Assembly (NCBI RefSeq): GCF_003634215.1
Contig: NZ_RBWX01000007.1
Coordinates: forward strand, 50,001-114,000
Source of the DNA: Sphingosinicella microcystinivorans
GTDB lineage: Bacteria; Pseudomonadota; Alphaproteobacteria; Sphingomonadales; Sphingomonadaceae
Direction: 5' to 3'
DNA length: 64,000 nt
Program-made: the position numbers and the translations under genes
Shown here: piece by piece, positions 29,864 through 39,428 of the stretch
Layout: the number at the start of each line of letters is the position of its first letter
Position numbering within the stretch: the stretch's first letter is position 1
The notes under the pieces: generated by a model
Database searches by the model: none
What the model was told of the DNA's origin: nothing
The model's input: only the letters and a program-made list of their open reading frames with translations

Positions 29864-30547
29864 ATGGCAGATCAACAGACGGAGACCGACTCCCTCGATG
29901 TTTTCGACCGGATCATGGATGCGATCGTCACGCAGCGCCTGGCGCCCGGCCAGAAGGTTTCAGAAAACATCCTGACGCGCATGTTCGGCATCAGCCGCAC
30001 GGCGGCGCGCAACGCCATGGAGCAGATGACCGCTCAGCAGTTCATGGTCTCGAACTCACCCCGGATCACACGGATCGCCCCGCTTACCCTCCGCGACGTG
30101 AAGGAGAACTTCACGATCCGCAAGATGATGGAGCCGAGCATTCTCTCGATGATCTCGCCCCAGATCGAGGAGGCCGAGTTCAAGCGCCGCAACGATGCGA
30201 TCTTCCACGAGGGCCCGATCGAGACCGATGAAGACGCGCTGCGGATTCTGAGAGCGAACCGGGAGTTCAACATTTACATCGCGCAGCAGACGCGGTTTCA
30301 GCTCCTGATCAGCTGGATCCGGCAGCTCGAGGAAACGACGATGCGAATCTACTGGATTTACATCAAGCTCACCAAGTCGCTGCCCTTCCCATGGGAGCAG
30401 CATAAAAGCCTGCTGGAACTGGTGAAGAACAATCAGACCGACGAAATTCGCAGGCATACGCTGATGATGATCTCGTCCTGCGAGGACAGGGTCCTCCATG
30501 CGATCTTTACCCACGGGAAGCTGAACGCCCACAGCCTCGGCCTGTAG
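29864..30547 (+). CDS. GntR family transcriptional regulator (FCD type)
   Basis: 227-residue repressor or activator. The winged helix occupies about residues 10-80 (LAPGQKVSENILTRMFGISR, then RNAMEQMTAQQF). The C-terminal helical domain resembles FCD, with EQHKSLLELVKNNQTDEIRR as the usual His-containing helix, but the first His of the metal site is replaced (REFNIYIAQQ), so ligand binding may be metal-free. I chose the ATG at 29864 (MADQQTETD). It lies upstream of, and probably controls, the TonB-dependent receptor at 30766, with a large inverted repeat between them. Confidence 0.9.
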   Translation: MADQQTETDSLDVFDRIMDAIVTQRLAPGQKVSENILTRMFGISRTAARNAMEQMTAQQFMVSNSPRITRIAPLTLRDVKENFTIRKMMEPSILSMISPQIEEAEFKRRNDAIFHEGPIETDEDALRILRANREFNIYIAQQTRFQLLISWIRQLEETTMRIYWIYIKLTKSLPFPWEQHKSLLELVKNNQTDEIRRHTLMMISSCEDRVLHAIFTHGKLNAHSLGL

Positions 30548-30644
30548 AGGGCCGAATTTTCGCCTGTGCCTCGCGGATGCTTCTGCGTTAAGGCCATCCT
30601 GAAGGCGAGGCGGCTGTTATTCCGGAAGCTGCGAATGAAATATG

Positions 30645-30681
30645 GCAGCCTTATTTCTGAAAAAATCTCCAATAAGGCTGC
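30645..30681. promoter_or_regulatory. 11-bp perfect inverted repeat between GntR and TonB-dependent receptor genes
   Basis: GCAGCCTTATT (30645-30655) and AATAAGGCTGC (30671-30681) are separated by 15 bases and lie 98 bases after the GntR stop and 84 bases before the receptor ATG. The sequence CTTTATTT follows, so it could act as a terminator for the GntR gene; equally it could be the GntR operator controlling the receptor. The sequence cannot decide between the two. Confidence 0.6.
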
Positions 30682-30765
30682 TTTATTTCCAATCAGGAAT
30701 GCTATATCAACTCCCTTGCGCTGAAAAACTCGGTGGAACCGAGAGCGATCAAAGGGGAAATCCAG

Positions 30766-33510
30766 ATGATATTCAGGTCCAAATTCAAGAGCTTGGCTGG
30801 TGTGGCGCTGTGGGCTGTGGCAGCTCCGGCATTTGCGCAGGCCGCCGGCGATGCTGCTCAGGCGGATGAAGCCGCCGAGATCATCACGGTCACCGGTACG
30901 CGCATCAAGGGCAACTTCGAGGCGCCGACCCCGGTCCAAGCGATCGGGACCGAGCTTATCGACCAGCGCGGCACCACCAACGTCGCCAACGTCATCAACG
31001 AAATTCCGGCCTTCACCGGCACGCTGACGCCCGCCTCGACCAACCTGAACAGCCGTCAGAACGGCGTGAACGTGGTCGACCTTCGCGGCCTCGGCACCAA
31101 TCGCAACCTCGTGCTCGTCAATGGCCGTCGCTCGACGCCGTTCGATGAATTCGAGAACGTCGACCTCAACGTCGTGCCGTCACTTGCGCTCAAGCGCGTT
31201 GATATCGTCACTGGCGGTGCTTCAGCGGCTTATGGTTCGGATGCCGTCTCGGGCGTCATCAACCTCGTCTATGATGAAAAGCTCGAAGAGCTGAAACTGA
31301 ACGCGCAGTATGGGCTGTCAGATCGCGGCGATGCAGAGAATCTTCGTCTGTCAGCCGCATGGGGCAGTGGCTTCGATGAAGGCCGCGGTCACTTCCTGCT
31401 CGCAGCAGACTACGACGACAACAAGGGTATTCCTAAGGCCTCCGCGCGCAAGTGGCAGCGCCGCAGCCCGGCGATCGTCTCCAATCCGGATGACACCGGC
31501 CCGAGCGACGGCATTCCGGAGTACATGTTCCGCGATAACGCCGTCTTGTTCATTGGTAGCCCGAACGGCGTGACGCTTCCGTTGGGTTTTGCCACCGACA
31601 ACCTCGAGTTCTTCCCGGACGGCATTGCGCGCACGCGCATCCTCGGCGACATCGGCGGCAACCTGATGATCGGCGGTAGCGGCTCGCGTCTTGCAGACCA
31701 GACCGCGCTGGTGGTTCCTACCGAGCGCTTCAACGTGCTCGGCGCAGTCAATTATGAAGTTTCGGAAAGCGTCACAGTGTTCGGCGAGGCGAGCTTCGCG
31801 CGTTCGAAGTCGCGCGGCGCGCTTGTAAATGCCTTCTCTTTCGGCGACGTGGTGATCACGCCCGATAATCCCTATCTGCCTGCGGATGTGGCTGCGCTCG
31901 GCGATCCCGTCGTTCTGTTCCGCACCTTTGAGGAATTCGATCCGATCACATCAGCGTCGGTGACTGAGAATATTCGCCTGGTAGGCGGCCTCAGGGGTAA
32001 GTTTGGATCGAATTGGAGCTGGGAACTTTCAGGGCAGTACGGCCAAACCGATTTCAGCAACAAGCAGTATAACAATCTGTTGGTTGGCAACCTCGTTAAG
32101 GCGGCCGACGCAGTTGATGTCGGGGGCAACATCGTTTGCCGCGTGAATGCCGATGCCGATCCGCTGAACAATGATTCGGCCTGTGTGCCGATTAACCTGT
32201 TCGGCAAGGGTTCACCGAGCCAGGCCGCGATCGATTACATTACCGAAACCGGCGTTTCGAAGACGCGCATCGAGCAGTCCGTGTTTGCTGGCCAAATCAA
32301 CGGTGAACTCTTCCAGGGCTGGGCGGGTCCGATTCTTGCGACCGTCGGCGCGGAACATCGCAAGCAGAAATTGCATCGCACGGTGAACGCGCCGAACGAC
32401 AACGAGGAGTTCCTGATCGTCAACGCGCAGCCGCTGGACGGTAAGTATGACGTGACGGAAGGCTTTGCCGAAGTTGCCATTCCGCTGATCGACGGCGCCC
32501 AGCGCCTCGATTTCAACGGTGCGGCGCGCTATACGCACTACTCCACGGTCGGCAATGTCGTCACGTGGAAGGCAGGATTGGTGTTCGAGCCGATCGACAT
32601 TCTGCGCTTCCGCGGCACGATCTCCCGCGACATTCGCGCGCCCAGCATCGGTGAAACCTTCGTCGAAACCGTGCTCTTGTTCGGCAACCTCAGCAACCCG
32701 TTCATTCCTGGGAGCGGCACATCTCTCGTAAGGGTTCCGCTTTCGGGCAATGTGAATCTTAGCGAGGAACGCGCGACCACGAAGACACTTGGCGCCGTGC
32801 TGACGCTCGGAAGCTTCCGGGCTTCGCTCGACTGGTGGGATATCAATCTCAAGGATGCGATCGGCTCGCTGAGCCCGCAAGATGTCGTCAATCGCTGCTA
32901 CGCCGGCGAAACGGAAATTTGCTCGCTCATTACCTTCGGACCGGGCCAAACGCTCGAGGAAGTCCGCCAGCAGAACCTGAACCTCGGCACCTACAAGCTT
33001 CGTGGTCTAGACTTCGAAGCGCGCTACGCGACCGACCTCGGCAACGGCACGCTGGGTCTCGGTGCCGTCGCGAGCTATCTCATTCACAAGAAGATCGCAC
33101 CGTCGGGCGGTACGCCGCTGGATGTCGCAGGCGAAGTCGGCGGTCGTAACGCCGGCGGGATGCCGGATTTCAAGGCGACACTTTCGGCCAATTACGAAGC
33201 CGAACGCTGGGGTGCCTTCGTGCAGGCGCGCTATATCGATGGCGGCGTCTACGACGTCACCTTCGGCCCCGAAGATTTGTCGAAGAAAGACAACCACATC
33301 GGCGCGGTTGTCTACGTCGATATGTCGGTGAAGTACAAACTCGAGAACCTGTTCGGTTCGAACACCGAGATCTATGCGGGCGTCGACAATCTGTTCGATC
33401 GCACGCCCCCGGTTGCGCCGATCGACTTCATCTCGAACTCGGCAACCAACGCGTCGATCTACGATGTGATCGGACGCAAGCTGTACGTCGGCGTTCGCGC
33501 CCGGTTCTAG
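30766..33510 (+). CDS. TonB-dependent outer membrane receptor
   Basis: 914-residue TBDR with a signal peptide (MIFRSKFKSLAGVALWAVAA, cleavage near residue 25), a TonB-box-like segment (EIITVTGTRIKG), a plug domain (IDQRGTTNVANVINEIPAFT, VDIVTGGASAAYGSDAVSGV) and a 22-strand barrel ending in the terminal YVGVRARF. Uptake of an unknown substrate, powered by TonB. Start at 30766 is supported by AAAGGGGAAA; an upstream in-frame ATG would add a non-signal extension. The gene ends at a strong hairpin shared with the convergent porin. GntR-regulated TBDRs in this group often serve carbohydrate or aromatic uptake. Confidence 0.94.
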   Translation: MIFRSKFKSLAGVALWAVAAPAFAQAAGDAAQADEAAEIITVTGTRIKGNFEAPTPVQAIGTELIDQRGTTNVANVINEIPAFTGTLTPASTNLNSRQNGVNVVDLRGLGTNRNLVLVNGRRSTPFDEFENVDLNVVPSLALKRVDIVTGGASAAYGSDAVSGVINLVYDEKLEELKLNAQYGLSDRGDAENLRLSAAWGSGFDEGRGHFLLAADYDDNKGIPKASARKWQRRSPAIVSNPDDTGPSDGIPEYMFRDNAVLFIGSPNGVTLPLGFATDNLEFFPDGIARTRILGDIGGNLMIGGSGSRLADQTALVVPTERFNVLGAVNYEVSESVTVFGEASFARSKSRGALVNAFSFGDVVITPDNPYLPADVAALGDPVVLFRTFEEFDPITSASVTENIRLVGGLRGKFGSNWSWELSGQYGQTDFSNKQYNNLLVGNLVKAADAVDVGGNIVCRVNADADPLNNDSACVPINLFGKGSPSQAAIDYITETGVSKTRIEQSVFAGQINGELFQGWAGPILATVGAEHRKQKLHRTVNAPNDNEEFLIVNAQPLDGKYDVTEGFAEVAIPLIDGAQRLDFNGAARYTHYSTVGNVVTWKAGLVFEPIDILRFRGTISRDIRAPSIGETFVETVLLFGNLSNPFIPGSGTSLVRVPLSGNVNLSEERATTKTLGAVLTLGSFRASLDWWDINLKDAIGSLSPQDVVNRCYAGETEICSLITFGPGQTLEEVRQQNLNLGTYKLRGLDFEARYATDLGNGTLGLGAVASYLIHKKIAPSGGTPLDVAGEVGGRNAGGMPDFKATLSANYEAERWGAFVQARYIDGGVYDVTFGPEDLSKKDNHIGAVVYVDMSVKYKLENLFGSNTEIYAGVDNLFDRTPPVAPIDFISNSATNASIYDVIGRKLYVGVRARF

Positions 33511-33520
33511 TTGCGGTTAT

Positions 33521-33553
33521 CCCGGCCCGTGCATCCTGAATGCACGGGCCGGG
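33521..33553. terminator. Bidirectional hairpin terminator
   Basis: A 13-bp perfect stem (CCCGGCCCGTGCA with TGCACGGGCCGGG) and a 7-base loop lie between the convergent TonB-dependent receptor and OprB-like genes. Only a short T-poor tail follows on either strand. Confidence 0.75.
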
Positions 33554-33562
33554 CCCTTGTTC

Positions 33563-34753
33563 TCAGCCCAGAATATTGAACGAGATTTCTGCCCGCAGGC
33601 CGAAGGCGACCGCATTGCGCACGGTCGGGTCGGCGCCGGGATTGATGATGTAGTGCGCGCTCGGCTGGAGTGACAGCCACGACGCGACAGGCGCACGATA
33701 AGTCAGCTCGAAAGCGACCTCCGCGTTATCTGCCGGAACGGCACGCTTATACGCATCCCCCGTGAACGCAGCGGCAACGGCGAATCCCAACTGATCCTCG
33801 TCACGGCCCTTGAACGGCCCTGTGTAATTAAGGCCGGCGCTCGCGAACTTTCCGAACGTATTGAAGCGTCCGTCGGCGATGCCGAGACGGGCGAAGGCGG
33901 CGAGCCCCTGCGCGGGATCGCCGGCTTCCTCGAACAAGGCGGTTTCGCCGCGCACATAGAGACCGTCATTGCCGCGGCCGCTGTTGCCCGTGTGATCGTC
34001 GAAGCGTGCCGTGTAGCTCCAGCCGCCGAACAGAAGCCGCCCATGTGGCAGAGGTGCCTCGATTTCCGCGACGAGGAGCGCGCCGTCACCGTCGCCCAGC
34101 TTCACGGCGGTACGCTTCGTCCGATCAGGGTCGCCCGGAACACCGTCGAGCACGGCGGCGCGCACGACCCATCCTTCGGCTGGTTCAATGGAAACGCGCG
34201 CGGCAAGCGAGGTCGATGGGAAGATCGAAGGGCCGTTTTCGCCGGTCTGGGCGAAGTCTGTACCAATGCCGTGCGGGCTGCCGATGAACAGGCCGGAGGC
34301 GTCAAGCGCGTCGAACTCCGAGTTGAGATCGTAGAGGCCGACCCTCAGCGACCCGCCGACGAATTTCTGCTCGATCCACGCTTCGTAGAGGCGGAAGGCC
34401 TGCACGCCGGTTTCGATATTGCTCGCCGTCTGCGCGTCGCCGGCGAGGTCGCTGAACGACTTGCCGTTGTTGTAGAGGCCGTAGACGTGGGCGCTCGCGC
34501 CCTTCCACCCGGCAATCGCCTCGAGGTCGGCTTCGGCGACGATGTCGAGATTGTCGAGGTAGCGGCTCCCGCGCTTGAGGCCGCCGGAGACGTTGGACAT
34601 CACTTCACCGGTATAGGTTGCCTGGAGCAGCAGCGGGGAATGGCTCTCGTCGATTTCGCCCCGGCTATGCGTGTGGCCGTGTGGAAGATGGCCTTCTGCA
34701 AATGCGGGGAATGAAACAACAGCGGCGAAACCCGCGATCACACAATATCGCAT
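33563..34753 (-). CDS. OprB-like carbohydrate-selective porin with His-rich N-terminus
   Basis: 396-residue outer-membrane porin of the OprB family (diffusion channel for sugars or other small solutes). A signal peptide (MRYCVIAGFAAVVSFPAFA) is followed directly by GHLPHGHTHSRGEIDESH, with six histidines in 18 residues, unusual for OprB and suggestive of metal binding. Family features follow: EAWIEQKFVGGSLRVGLYDL and the C-terminal aromatic-ending barrel strand (EISFNILG). A GGGAGGG Shine-Dalgarno supports the ATG at 34753. A Fur-box-like site lies about 140 bases upstream. Confidence 0.88.
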   Translation of the reverse strand: MRYCVIAGFAAVVSFPAFAEGHLPHGHTHSRGEIDESHSPLLLQATYTGEVMSNVSGGLKRGSRYLDNLDIVAEADLEAIAGWKGASAHVYGLYNNGKSFSDLAGDAQTASNIETGVQAFRLYEAWIEQKFVGGSLRVGLYDLNSEFDALDASGLFIGSPHGIGTDFAQTGENGPSIFPSTSLAARVSIEPAEGWVVRAAVLDGVPGDPDRTKRTAVKLGDGDGALLVAEIEAPLPHGRLLFGGWSYTARFDDHTGNSGRGNDGLYVRGETALFEEAGDPAQGLAAFARLGIADGRFNTFGKFASAGLNYTGPFKGRDEDQLGFAVAAAFTGDAYKRAVPADNAEVAFELTYRAPVASWLSLQPSAHYIINPGADPTVRNAVAFGLRAEISFNILG

Positions 34754-34891
34754 CAAACCCTCCCGACTTTGCAAGTCAATTTCAATATTAATTATGAGAT
34801 GCCAGCATCAATAGGCTGACGCCGCGTATAACGCGGTTCAGTCGTTATCCTGATGATTTTCCGGTTCCTAGGAAAATTTTCGTTTTGATTA

Positions 34892-34906
34892 TGAGAATGA
34901 TTTTCG
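34892..34906. promoter_or_regulatory. Candidate Fur box upstream of the OprB-like gene
   Basis: TGAGAATGATTTTCG matches the 7-1-7 Fur consensus TGATAATNATTATCA at 11 of 14 defined positions, and lies 139-153 bases before the porin start, in an AT-rich stretch. The arms TGAGAAT and ATTTTCG are near-inverted. The adjacent 263-bp gap holds no gene. Confidence 0.45.
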
Positions 34907-35016
34907 ATTTGGATTTCTGTTTAAAGACATCCGAATCTTTTTCTCAATTTCATGCGCGATGCCGACGAAAATTCGTTCCAGCCAGACATCTTCCAAACTT
35001 CAGCGCGGATCTCGCG

Positions 35017-37305
35017 CTAGATTTTCAGCTGCTCTCCGATCGGCAGTGACCGGATGCGCTTGTTTGTCGCGGCATGGATTGCGTTGCAGAGGGCCGGCGC
35101 GACAGGGGGCACGCCGGGCTCGCCGATGCCGCCGGGCGGGGCGTTCCAGTTGCCGCCGCCGACGAGATGCACCTGCGTGACCTTCGGTGCGCCGTCGATG
35201 CGGGTGAGCGCATAACCGTCGAAATTATCCTGCTGGACGCGGCCCCCCTTGAAGCTGATCTCGCCAAGCGTTGCGAGGCTGATCCCCATCACGACCGAGC
35301 CTTCCATCTGCGATTGGATACGCTCCGGGTTCACCTGCGGGCCGCAGTCGACCGCGATGTCGGCGCGCTCGATGGTGAGTTCGCCGTCCGTGACCGAAAC
35401 TTCGAAGGCGCAGGCGGTGTAGCTGACGAAGCTGTAGTGCGCGGCGATGCCGAGCCCGTGGCCCGCCGGCAGCGTACGGCCCCAACCGATGCCCTTGGCG
35501 GCGGCATTGATCACCGCCTTCAGCCGCGCGGTCTCGACCGGGTAGCGCGCCGGGTCCTCGCCGGAGTTGGTGGTGTCGCCCATCGCGCGCGGGTCGATCG
35601 TACGGTCGGGGCCGATAAGCTCGAGCAGATAGTCCTTTGGGTCGCGCCCCGCCGCCGCGGCAAGCTCGGCCACGAACGACTGCACCGCGAAGCAGTGCGG
35701 GATGTTGGAAACCGAGCGGAACCAGCCGATGCGCGTATGCGCGGTCGCTTCGCACGTCTCGGCGCGGAAGTCGGGAATCGCGAACGGCACGTTGCGCAGC
35801 CCCATGCCCTGCTCGAACGGCAGCTGGTGCTTCGGGTCCGGCCCGAAGATCGAGCCGATCGTGGGTGCCGCGCTCCGGTGCCGCCACGCCACCGTGCGGC
35901 CGTTCTTGTCGAGCCCGCCCTCCAGTCGCTCGACCGAAACGGTGTGGAAGTAGCTGTGGTGCAGGTCATCCTCGCGCGTCCACACCACCTTCACGGGCTT
36001 GCCGCCCGCCGCCCGGCTGAGCAGTGCCGCTTCGAGCACGTAGTCGGGCTTGGACTTGCGCCCGAACCCGCCGCCGAGCAGCGTCTGGTGGAGGGTGACA
36101 TCGGCGACCGGAATCTTCAGCGCCTCGGCGATGAGGTCGCGCGCCGCCTGCGGGTCTTGCGTGCAGGCCCACGCCTCGCAGCGGTCGGCGGCGGCGTGTG
36201 CGAGTGCCATCGGCGGCTCCATCGGCGCCTGCGCGAGGTGGGGGAGATAATACTCCGCCGTGATGCGCTTCGCGGCCTTGCCGAGCGCGGCCTCCGCGTC
36301 GCCGTCGCTGCGCGAGACCTGCCCCGGCGCGCGGGCCGCGCGTTCGAGCTCGGTACGATATATGTCTGAATCGTAGGTGCCGTTCGGGCCGTCGTCCCAC
36401 GCGATGGTGAGCGCCTCGCGCCCCTTGATCGCCGCCCAGGTGTTCGCCGCGAGCACGGCAACGCCGCCGAGCGGCTGGAATGCCGAGGGCAGCGTGGGCG
36501 CGGGCAGGTCGACGATCTGGACGACGCCGGGCACCTTCAGCGCCGCGGCTTTGTCCACGCTCTTCACCTTGCCGCCGTAGACGGGCGGGCGGGCGACCAC
36601 GGCGTAGAGCATGTCCGGCAGGCGCGCATCGACGCCGTAGTTCGCGCGGCCCGTCGTCATGGCAACGCCGTCGGCGGACGCCACGTTGCGGCCGATGTAG
36701 CGGAACGTCGCCGGTGCCTTCAGCGTCACACTGTTCCGGTCGGGCACGGCGAGCGCTGCTGCATCCTTTGCAAGTGCGCCGTAGCCGAGCGTCCGCCCCG
36801 TGGGTCGATGCGCAACCGCGTGCAACTGCGCCGCGACCTCGCCGACGGGGACGCCCCAGCGTGTTGCGGCGGCCTGCTCCAGCATGGTGCGCGCCGCCGC
36901 GCCGCAGCGGCGGAGCGGCAGGAACAGATGGCGCATGCTGCGCGATCCATCAGTGTTCTGGTTGCCGTAGCGCGCCTCGTCGCCCACCGCCTGTTCGACA
37001 CGCACGCGGCTCCAGTCCGCCTCGAGCTCGTCGGCGATCACCATGGCAAGGCTGGTGCGGATGCCCTGGCCCATCTCTGCGCGGTGGCAGGTGATGGTCA
37101 CCGTACCGTCCTCTGCGATCGCAACGAACAGCGTGGGATCGTCGCGCCAGCCGCCGGACTGCGCATCGGCGCCATACTTCGGCGTTTCCTTCGCCTGCGC
37201 CAGCACGGTGCGGGGCAGGCCCATCGCGAGCACGAAGGCGCCGCCTCCGCCGAGGAGGCCGCGGCGGCTGATGTTGGCGATCCGGTCGAATGTTTCTGCC
37301 GTCAT
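35017..37305 (-). CDS. Molybdopterin-binding subunit of an IorB/aldehyde-oxidase-type hydroxylase
   Basis: 762-residue catalytic subunit of a periplasmic molybdenum hydroxylase of the IorB (isoquinoline 1-oxidoreductase) type. The N-terminus has a twin-arginine signal ([17 protein letters not shown]). Active-site features include [19 protein letters not shown], the [15 protein letters not shown] loop and the C-terminal [15 protein letters not shown], where the Glu is the catalytic base. The downstream-coded IorA-type partner would be the [2Fe-2S] protein at 37302. Overlap ATGA links the two. There is no cytochrome subunit nearby, so the electron acceptor is unknown. Start chosen at the Tat signal; the longer frame lies over the partner gene. 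Confidence 0.93.
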   Translation of the reverse strand: MTAETFDRIANISRRGLLGGGGAFVLAMGLPRTVLAQAKETPKYGADAQSGGWRDDPTLFVAIAEDGTVTITCHRAEMGQGIRTSLAMVIADELEADWSRVRVEQAVGDEARYGNQNTDGSRSMRHLFLPLRRCGAAARTMLEQAAATRWGVPVGEVAAQLHAVAHRPTGRTLGYGALAKDAAALAVPDRNSVTLKAPATFRYIGRNVASADGVAMTTGRANYGVDARLPDMLYAVVARPPVYGGKVKSVDKAAALKVPGVVQIVDLPAPTLPSAFQPLGGVAVLAANTWAAIKGREALTIAWDDGPNGTYDSDIYRTELERAARAPGQVSRSDGDAEAALGKAAKRITAEYYLPHLAQAPMEPPMALAHAAADRCEAWACTQDPQAARDLIAEALKIPVADVTLHQTLLGGGFGRKSKPDYVLEAALLSRAAGGKPVKVVWTREDDLHHSYFHTVSVERLEGGLDKNGRTVAWRHRSAAPTIGSIFGPDPKHQLPFEQGMGLRNVPFAIPDFRAETCEATAHTRIGWFRSVSNIPHCFAVQSFVAELAAAAGRDPKDYLLELIGPDRTIDPRAMGDTTNSGEDPARYPVETARLKAVINAAAKGIGWGRTLPAGHGLGIAAHYSFVSYTACAFEVSVTDGELTIERADIAVDCGPQVNPERIQSQMEGSVVMGISLATLGEISFKGGRVQQDNFDGYALTRIDGAPKVTQVHLVGGGNWNAPPGGIGEPGVPPVAPALCNAIHAATNKRIRSLPIGEQLKI

Positions 37306-37760
37306 GCGTCCGCTCCTGCCGTGCTCGCCGCCTTTATCGCGGCGCGGATGCGGGCATAGGTGCCGCAGCGGCAGATGTTGCCTGCCATTGCGGCGTCGAT
37401 GTCTGCGTCGGTGGGCTTCGGTGTTTCGGCGAGCAGCGCCGCCGCCTGCATGATCTGGCCGGACTGGCAGTAGCCGCACTGCGCGACGGCGTGCTCGCGC
37501 CAGGCGCGCTGCACGGCATGGTCGCCGCTTTCCGACAGACCCTCGATCGTCGTCACCGACTGGCCTTCCACCGCTGACATCGGAAGCTGGCACGACCGCA
37601 TCGCCGCGCCGTCCACATGCACAGTGCACGCGCCGCACAGACCTGCGCCGCAGCCGAACTTGGTGCCGGTCAATCCCGCAAGGTCGCGCACGTACCAGAG
37701 CAGCGGCATGTCGGGATCGCCGTCATACGTGTGCTTTTTGCCGTTGATAATCAATTGCAT
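37302..37760 (-). CDS. [2Fe-2S]-binding subunit (IorA type)
   Basis: 152-residue electron-transfer subunit that forms the enzyme with the molybdopterin subunit encoded directly downstream (ATGA overlap). Cysteines 37, 42, 45 and 57 form the plant-type cluster and 95, 98, 130 and 132 the second cluster (CGYCQSGQ and CRCGTY). It has no Tat signal of its own and is presumably co-exported with the large subunit. It is similar in length and motifs to the orphan at 3869-4327. The enzyme's substrate, an N-heterocycle or aldehyde, is not deducible. Confidence 0.93.
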   Translation of the reverse strand: MQLIINGKKHTYDGDPDMPLLWYVRDLAGLTGTKFGCGAGLCGACTVHVDGAAMRSCQLPMSAVEGQSVTTIEGLSESGDHAVQRAWREHAVAQCGYCQSGQIMQAAALLAETPKPTDADIDAAMAGNICRCGTYARIRAAIKAASTAGADA

Positions 37761-37818
37761 AGACCGACCTCCGCATCTTCAGTCTATCGGTGTTTGCCCG
37801 CTGGTGCCTAACGGGAAA

Positions 37819-39417
37819 TCACTGTCGCGGCGTCGACGACGCCTCCCACGCATCTTCGGTCGTCGCGACAAGCGCTTTCATCGTCGTCCACGGGCGCGCG
37901 CCGGGCACCTCGTGCGCGCCGCGGATCGCGGCCAAAGCGAAGGCGCGCAGGCGTTCCCGGACGCGCATCTTCTCCGCCTCGGGCCATGTTTCGAACGGGT
38001 GCGGCCCACGCACCACGACAAGCTCCTTAAGCCCCGGCACGCGGTCGTAGGAGGCGATCGTACCTTCCAGGCTGGCGGCATAATCCCAGAGGCCGCGCGC
38101 GAAGAAGGCGGCAGGCCATGTCTTCATGCCCGCAAGGATCGCCGATCCGGGGAAGAAGACAATGTTGTGCTCGATCTGGCTCGCGCCGATGAACAGGCCG
38201 CGATCCTTGCCGAGCCCGCGCTCCTCGTCCTCGGGCGTCGGTGTCGCGGAAACGAAGCCGGGGCCGCTCGTAAATTCCGCCATCAGCATCGCGCCCTTGA
38301 TCGACGGGTCGCGGCGGGGCGGCGTGCAGGCGATCTCGGGAAGATCGTAGCTGCAGTCCTTGTCGAAGTTCATCGTCATCGCCCAGCCGGTCGCCATCGT
38401 GCCGCGCGAATTGCCGAGCAGCAGCGTGGGCAGTTCACCGGCCTTGCCGCGTAGAACGCGGGCGGCATCTGCGCCCGCATAGAGCCTGCCCATCGGCGAC
38501 AGCGCGCGCATCCCTTCGCCCGAGCGGAGGCTGGCGAGCGCCGCCAGCAGATCGCGGCCCTGCTGCAGCGTGTTGGTGTCGCTGAAACCGCTCGAAACGC
38601 CGACGCCGCGCCGGTCATAGGCGAGCACGTCGAAACCCGCCGTATTCAGCATCGCCATCAGCGATCGCCACCCGGCCTGGCCGGGCGAGCCGGTGCGCGT
38701 GTTCGGGAAGGCATTGATCGCGGTTTTCCGGGTTTCGGGATGGACGCTGTAAAGCCGGTCCTCGGGATGATCGATCGCGGCGAGGCGCGTGCCGCCGCCG
38801 CCGCTCATCACGATGAGCGCGCGGACTGTGCGACCCTCCGCATCCGGCACGCCGCGCCCCTGCATATACCAGCCCCGGAGTTTGACCGGCGCTTCGATCC
38901 CCTTGTGGATACGCTCGTGTGCTTCAGCGGGGGCGGTGAATTCGACCGTGTAGGTGTTCGCTTCGACCGCGGCGATGGGTTCGCGATAGGGCGCTTGCGC
39001 GAAGAACGTCGGGCGCCGAATCGCCGCGAGATCGGCATTTTCGTCGGTCTTGCCGAGCAGGTGGCGATGGTGCGGATCGGTGATGCGTTGCTCCCGGTTG
39101 GGCGGCTTCCGGCGATTGACGACCGGCGACACGCGCGCCGCACACACGGGATCGGCCTTGCACTGAAGCCAGCGCGCGCGGAGGACGGGCTCCGCGAATT
39201 CATCGACGTAGAAATCGCCCGTGTAGCCCGCAGGCGTTCGGGCGCCGACGGTGGCGAACGGAACGCAGACCTTCGCACCCGTTTTCGAAGGGATGAGATA
39301 GCCGGGCAGCACCATGTCGCGGTCGTAGGCCACATAGGTTTCGCATTCGGGCGGTGGAAAGCGCTCGGCGCCAGCCGCCCCGCCCATCATCGCAAACAGC
39401 AAGGCCGCAGGCAGCAT
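37819..39417 (-). CDS. Exported alpha/beta hydrolase (DUF6351-like tannase/esterase fold)
   Basis: 532-residue secreted hydrolase with a signal peptide (MLPAALLFAMMGGAAGAERF). The nucleophile elbow LLLGNSRGTMA contains Ser337 in G-N-S-R-G. The preceding VLAYDRRGVGVSSGFSDTN and the large inserts fit extracellular esterases active on esters or lactones. The catalytic His is probably in the RGPHPFETWPEAE segment. I chose the ATG at 39417, preceded by GAGGA and 11 bases downstream of the neighbouring serine hydrolase gene, so they form an operon that probably continues into the molybdenum hydroxylase genes. Substrate unknown. Confidence 0.75.
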   Translation of the reverse strand: MLPAALLFAMMGGAAGAERFPPPECETYVAYDRDMVLPGYLIPSKTGAKVCVPFATVGARTPAGYTGDFYVDEFAEPVLRARWLQCKADPVCAARVSPVVNRRKPPNREQRITDPHHRHLLGKTDENADLAAIRRPTFFAQAPYREPIAAVEANTYTVEFTAPAEAHERIHKGIEAPVKLRGWYMQGRGVPDAEGRTVRALIVMSGGGGTRLAAIDHPEDRLYSVHPETRKTAINAFPNTRTGSPGQAGWRSLMAMLNTAGFDVLAYDRRGVGVSSGFSDTNTLQQGRDLLAALASLRSGEGMRALSPMGRLYAGADAARVLRGKAGELPTLLLGNSRGTMATGWAMTMNFDKDCSYDLPEIACTPPRRDPSIKGAMLMAEFTSGPGFVSATPTPEDEERGLGKDRGLFIGASQIEHNIVFFPGSAILAGMKTWPAAFFARGLWDYAASLEGTIASYDRVPGLKELVVVRGPHPFETWPEAEKMRVRERLRAFALAAIRGAHEVPGARPWTTMKALVATTEDAWEASSTPRQ

Positions 39418-39428
39418 GGCGATCGTCC

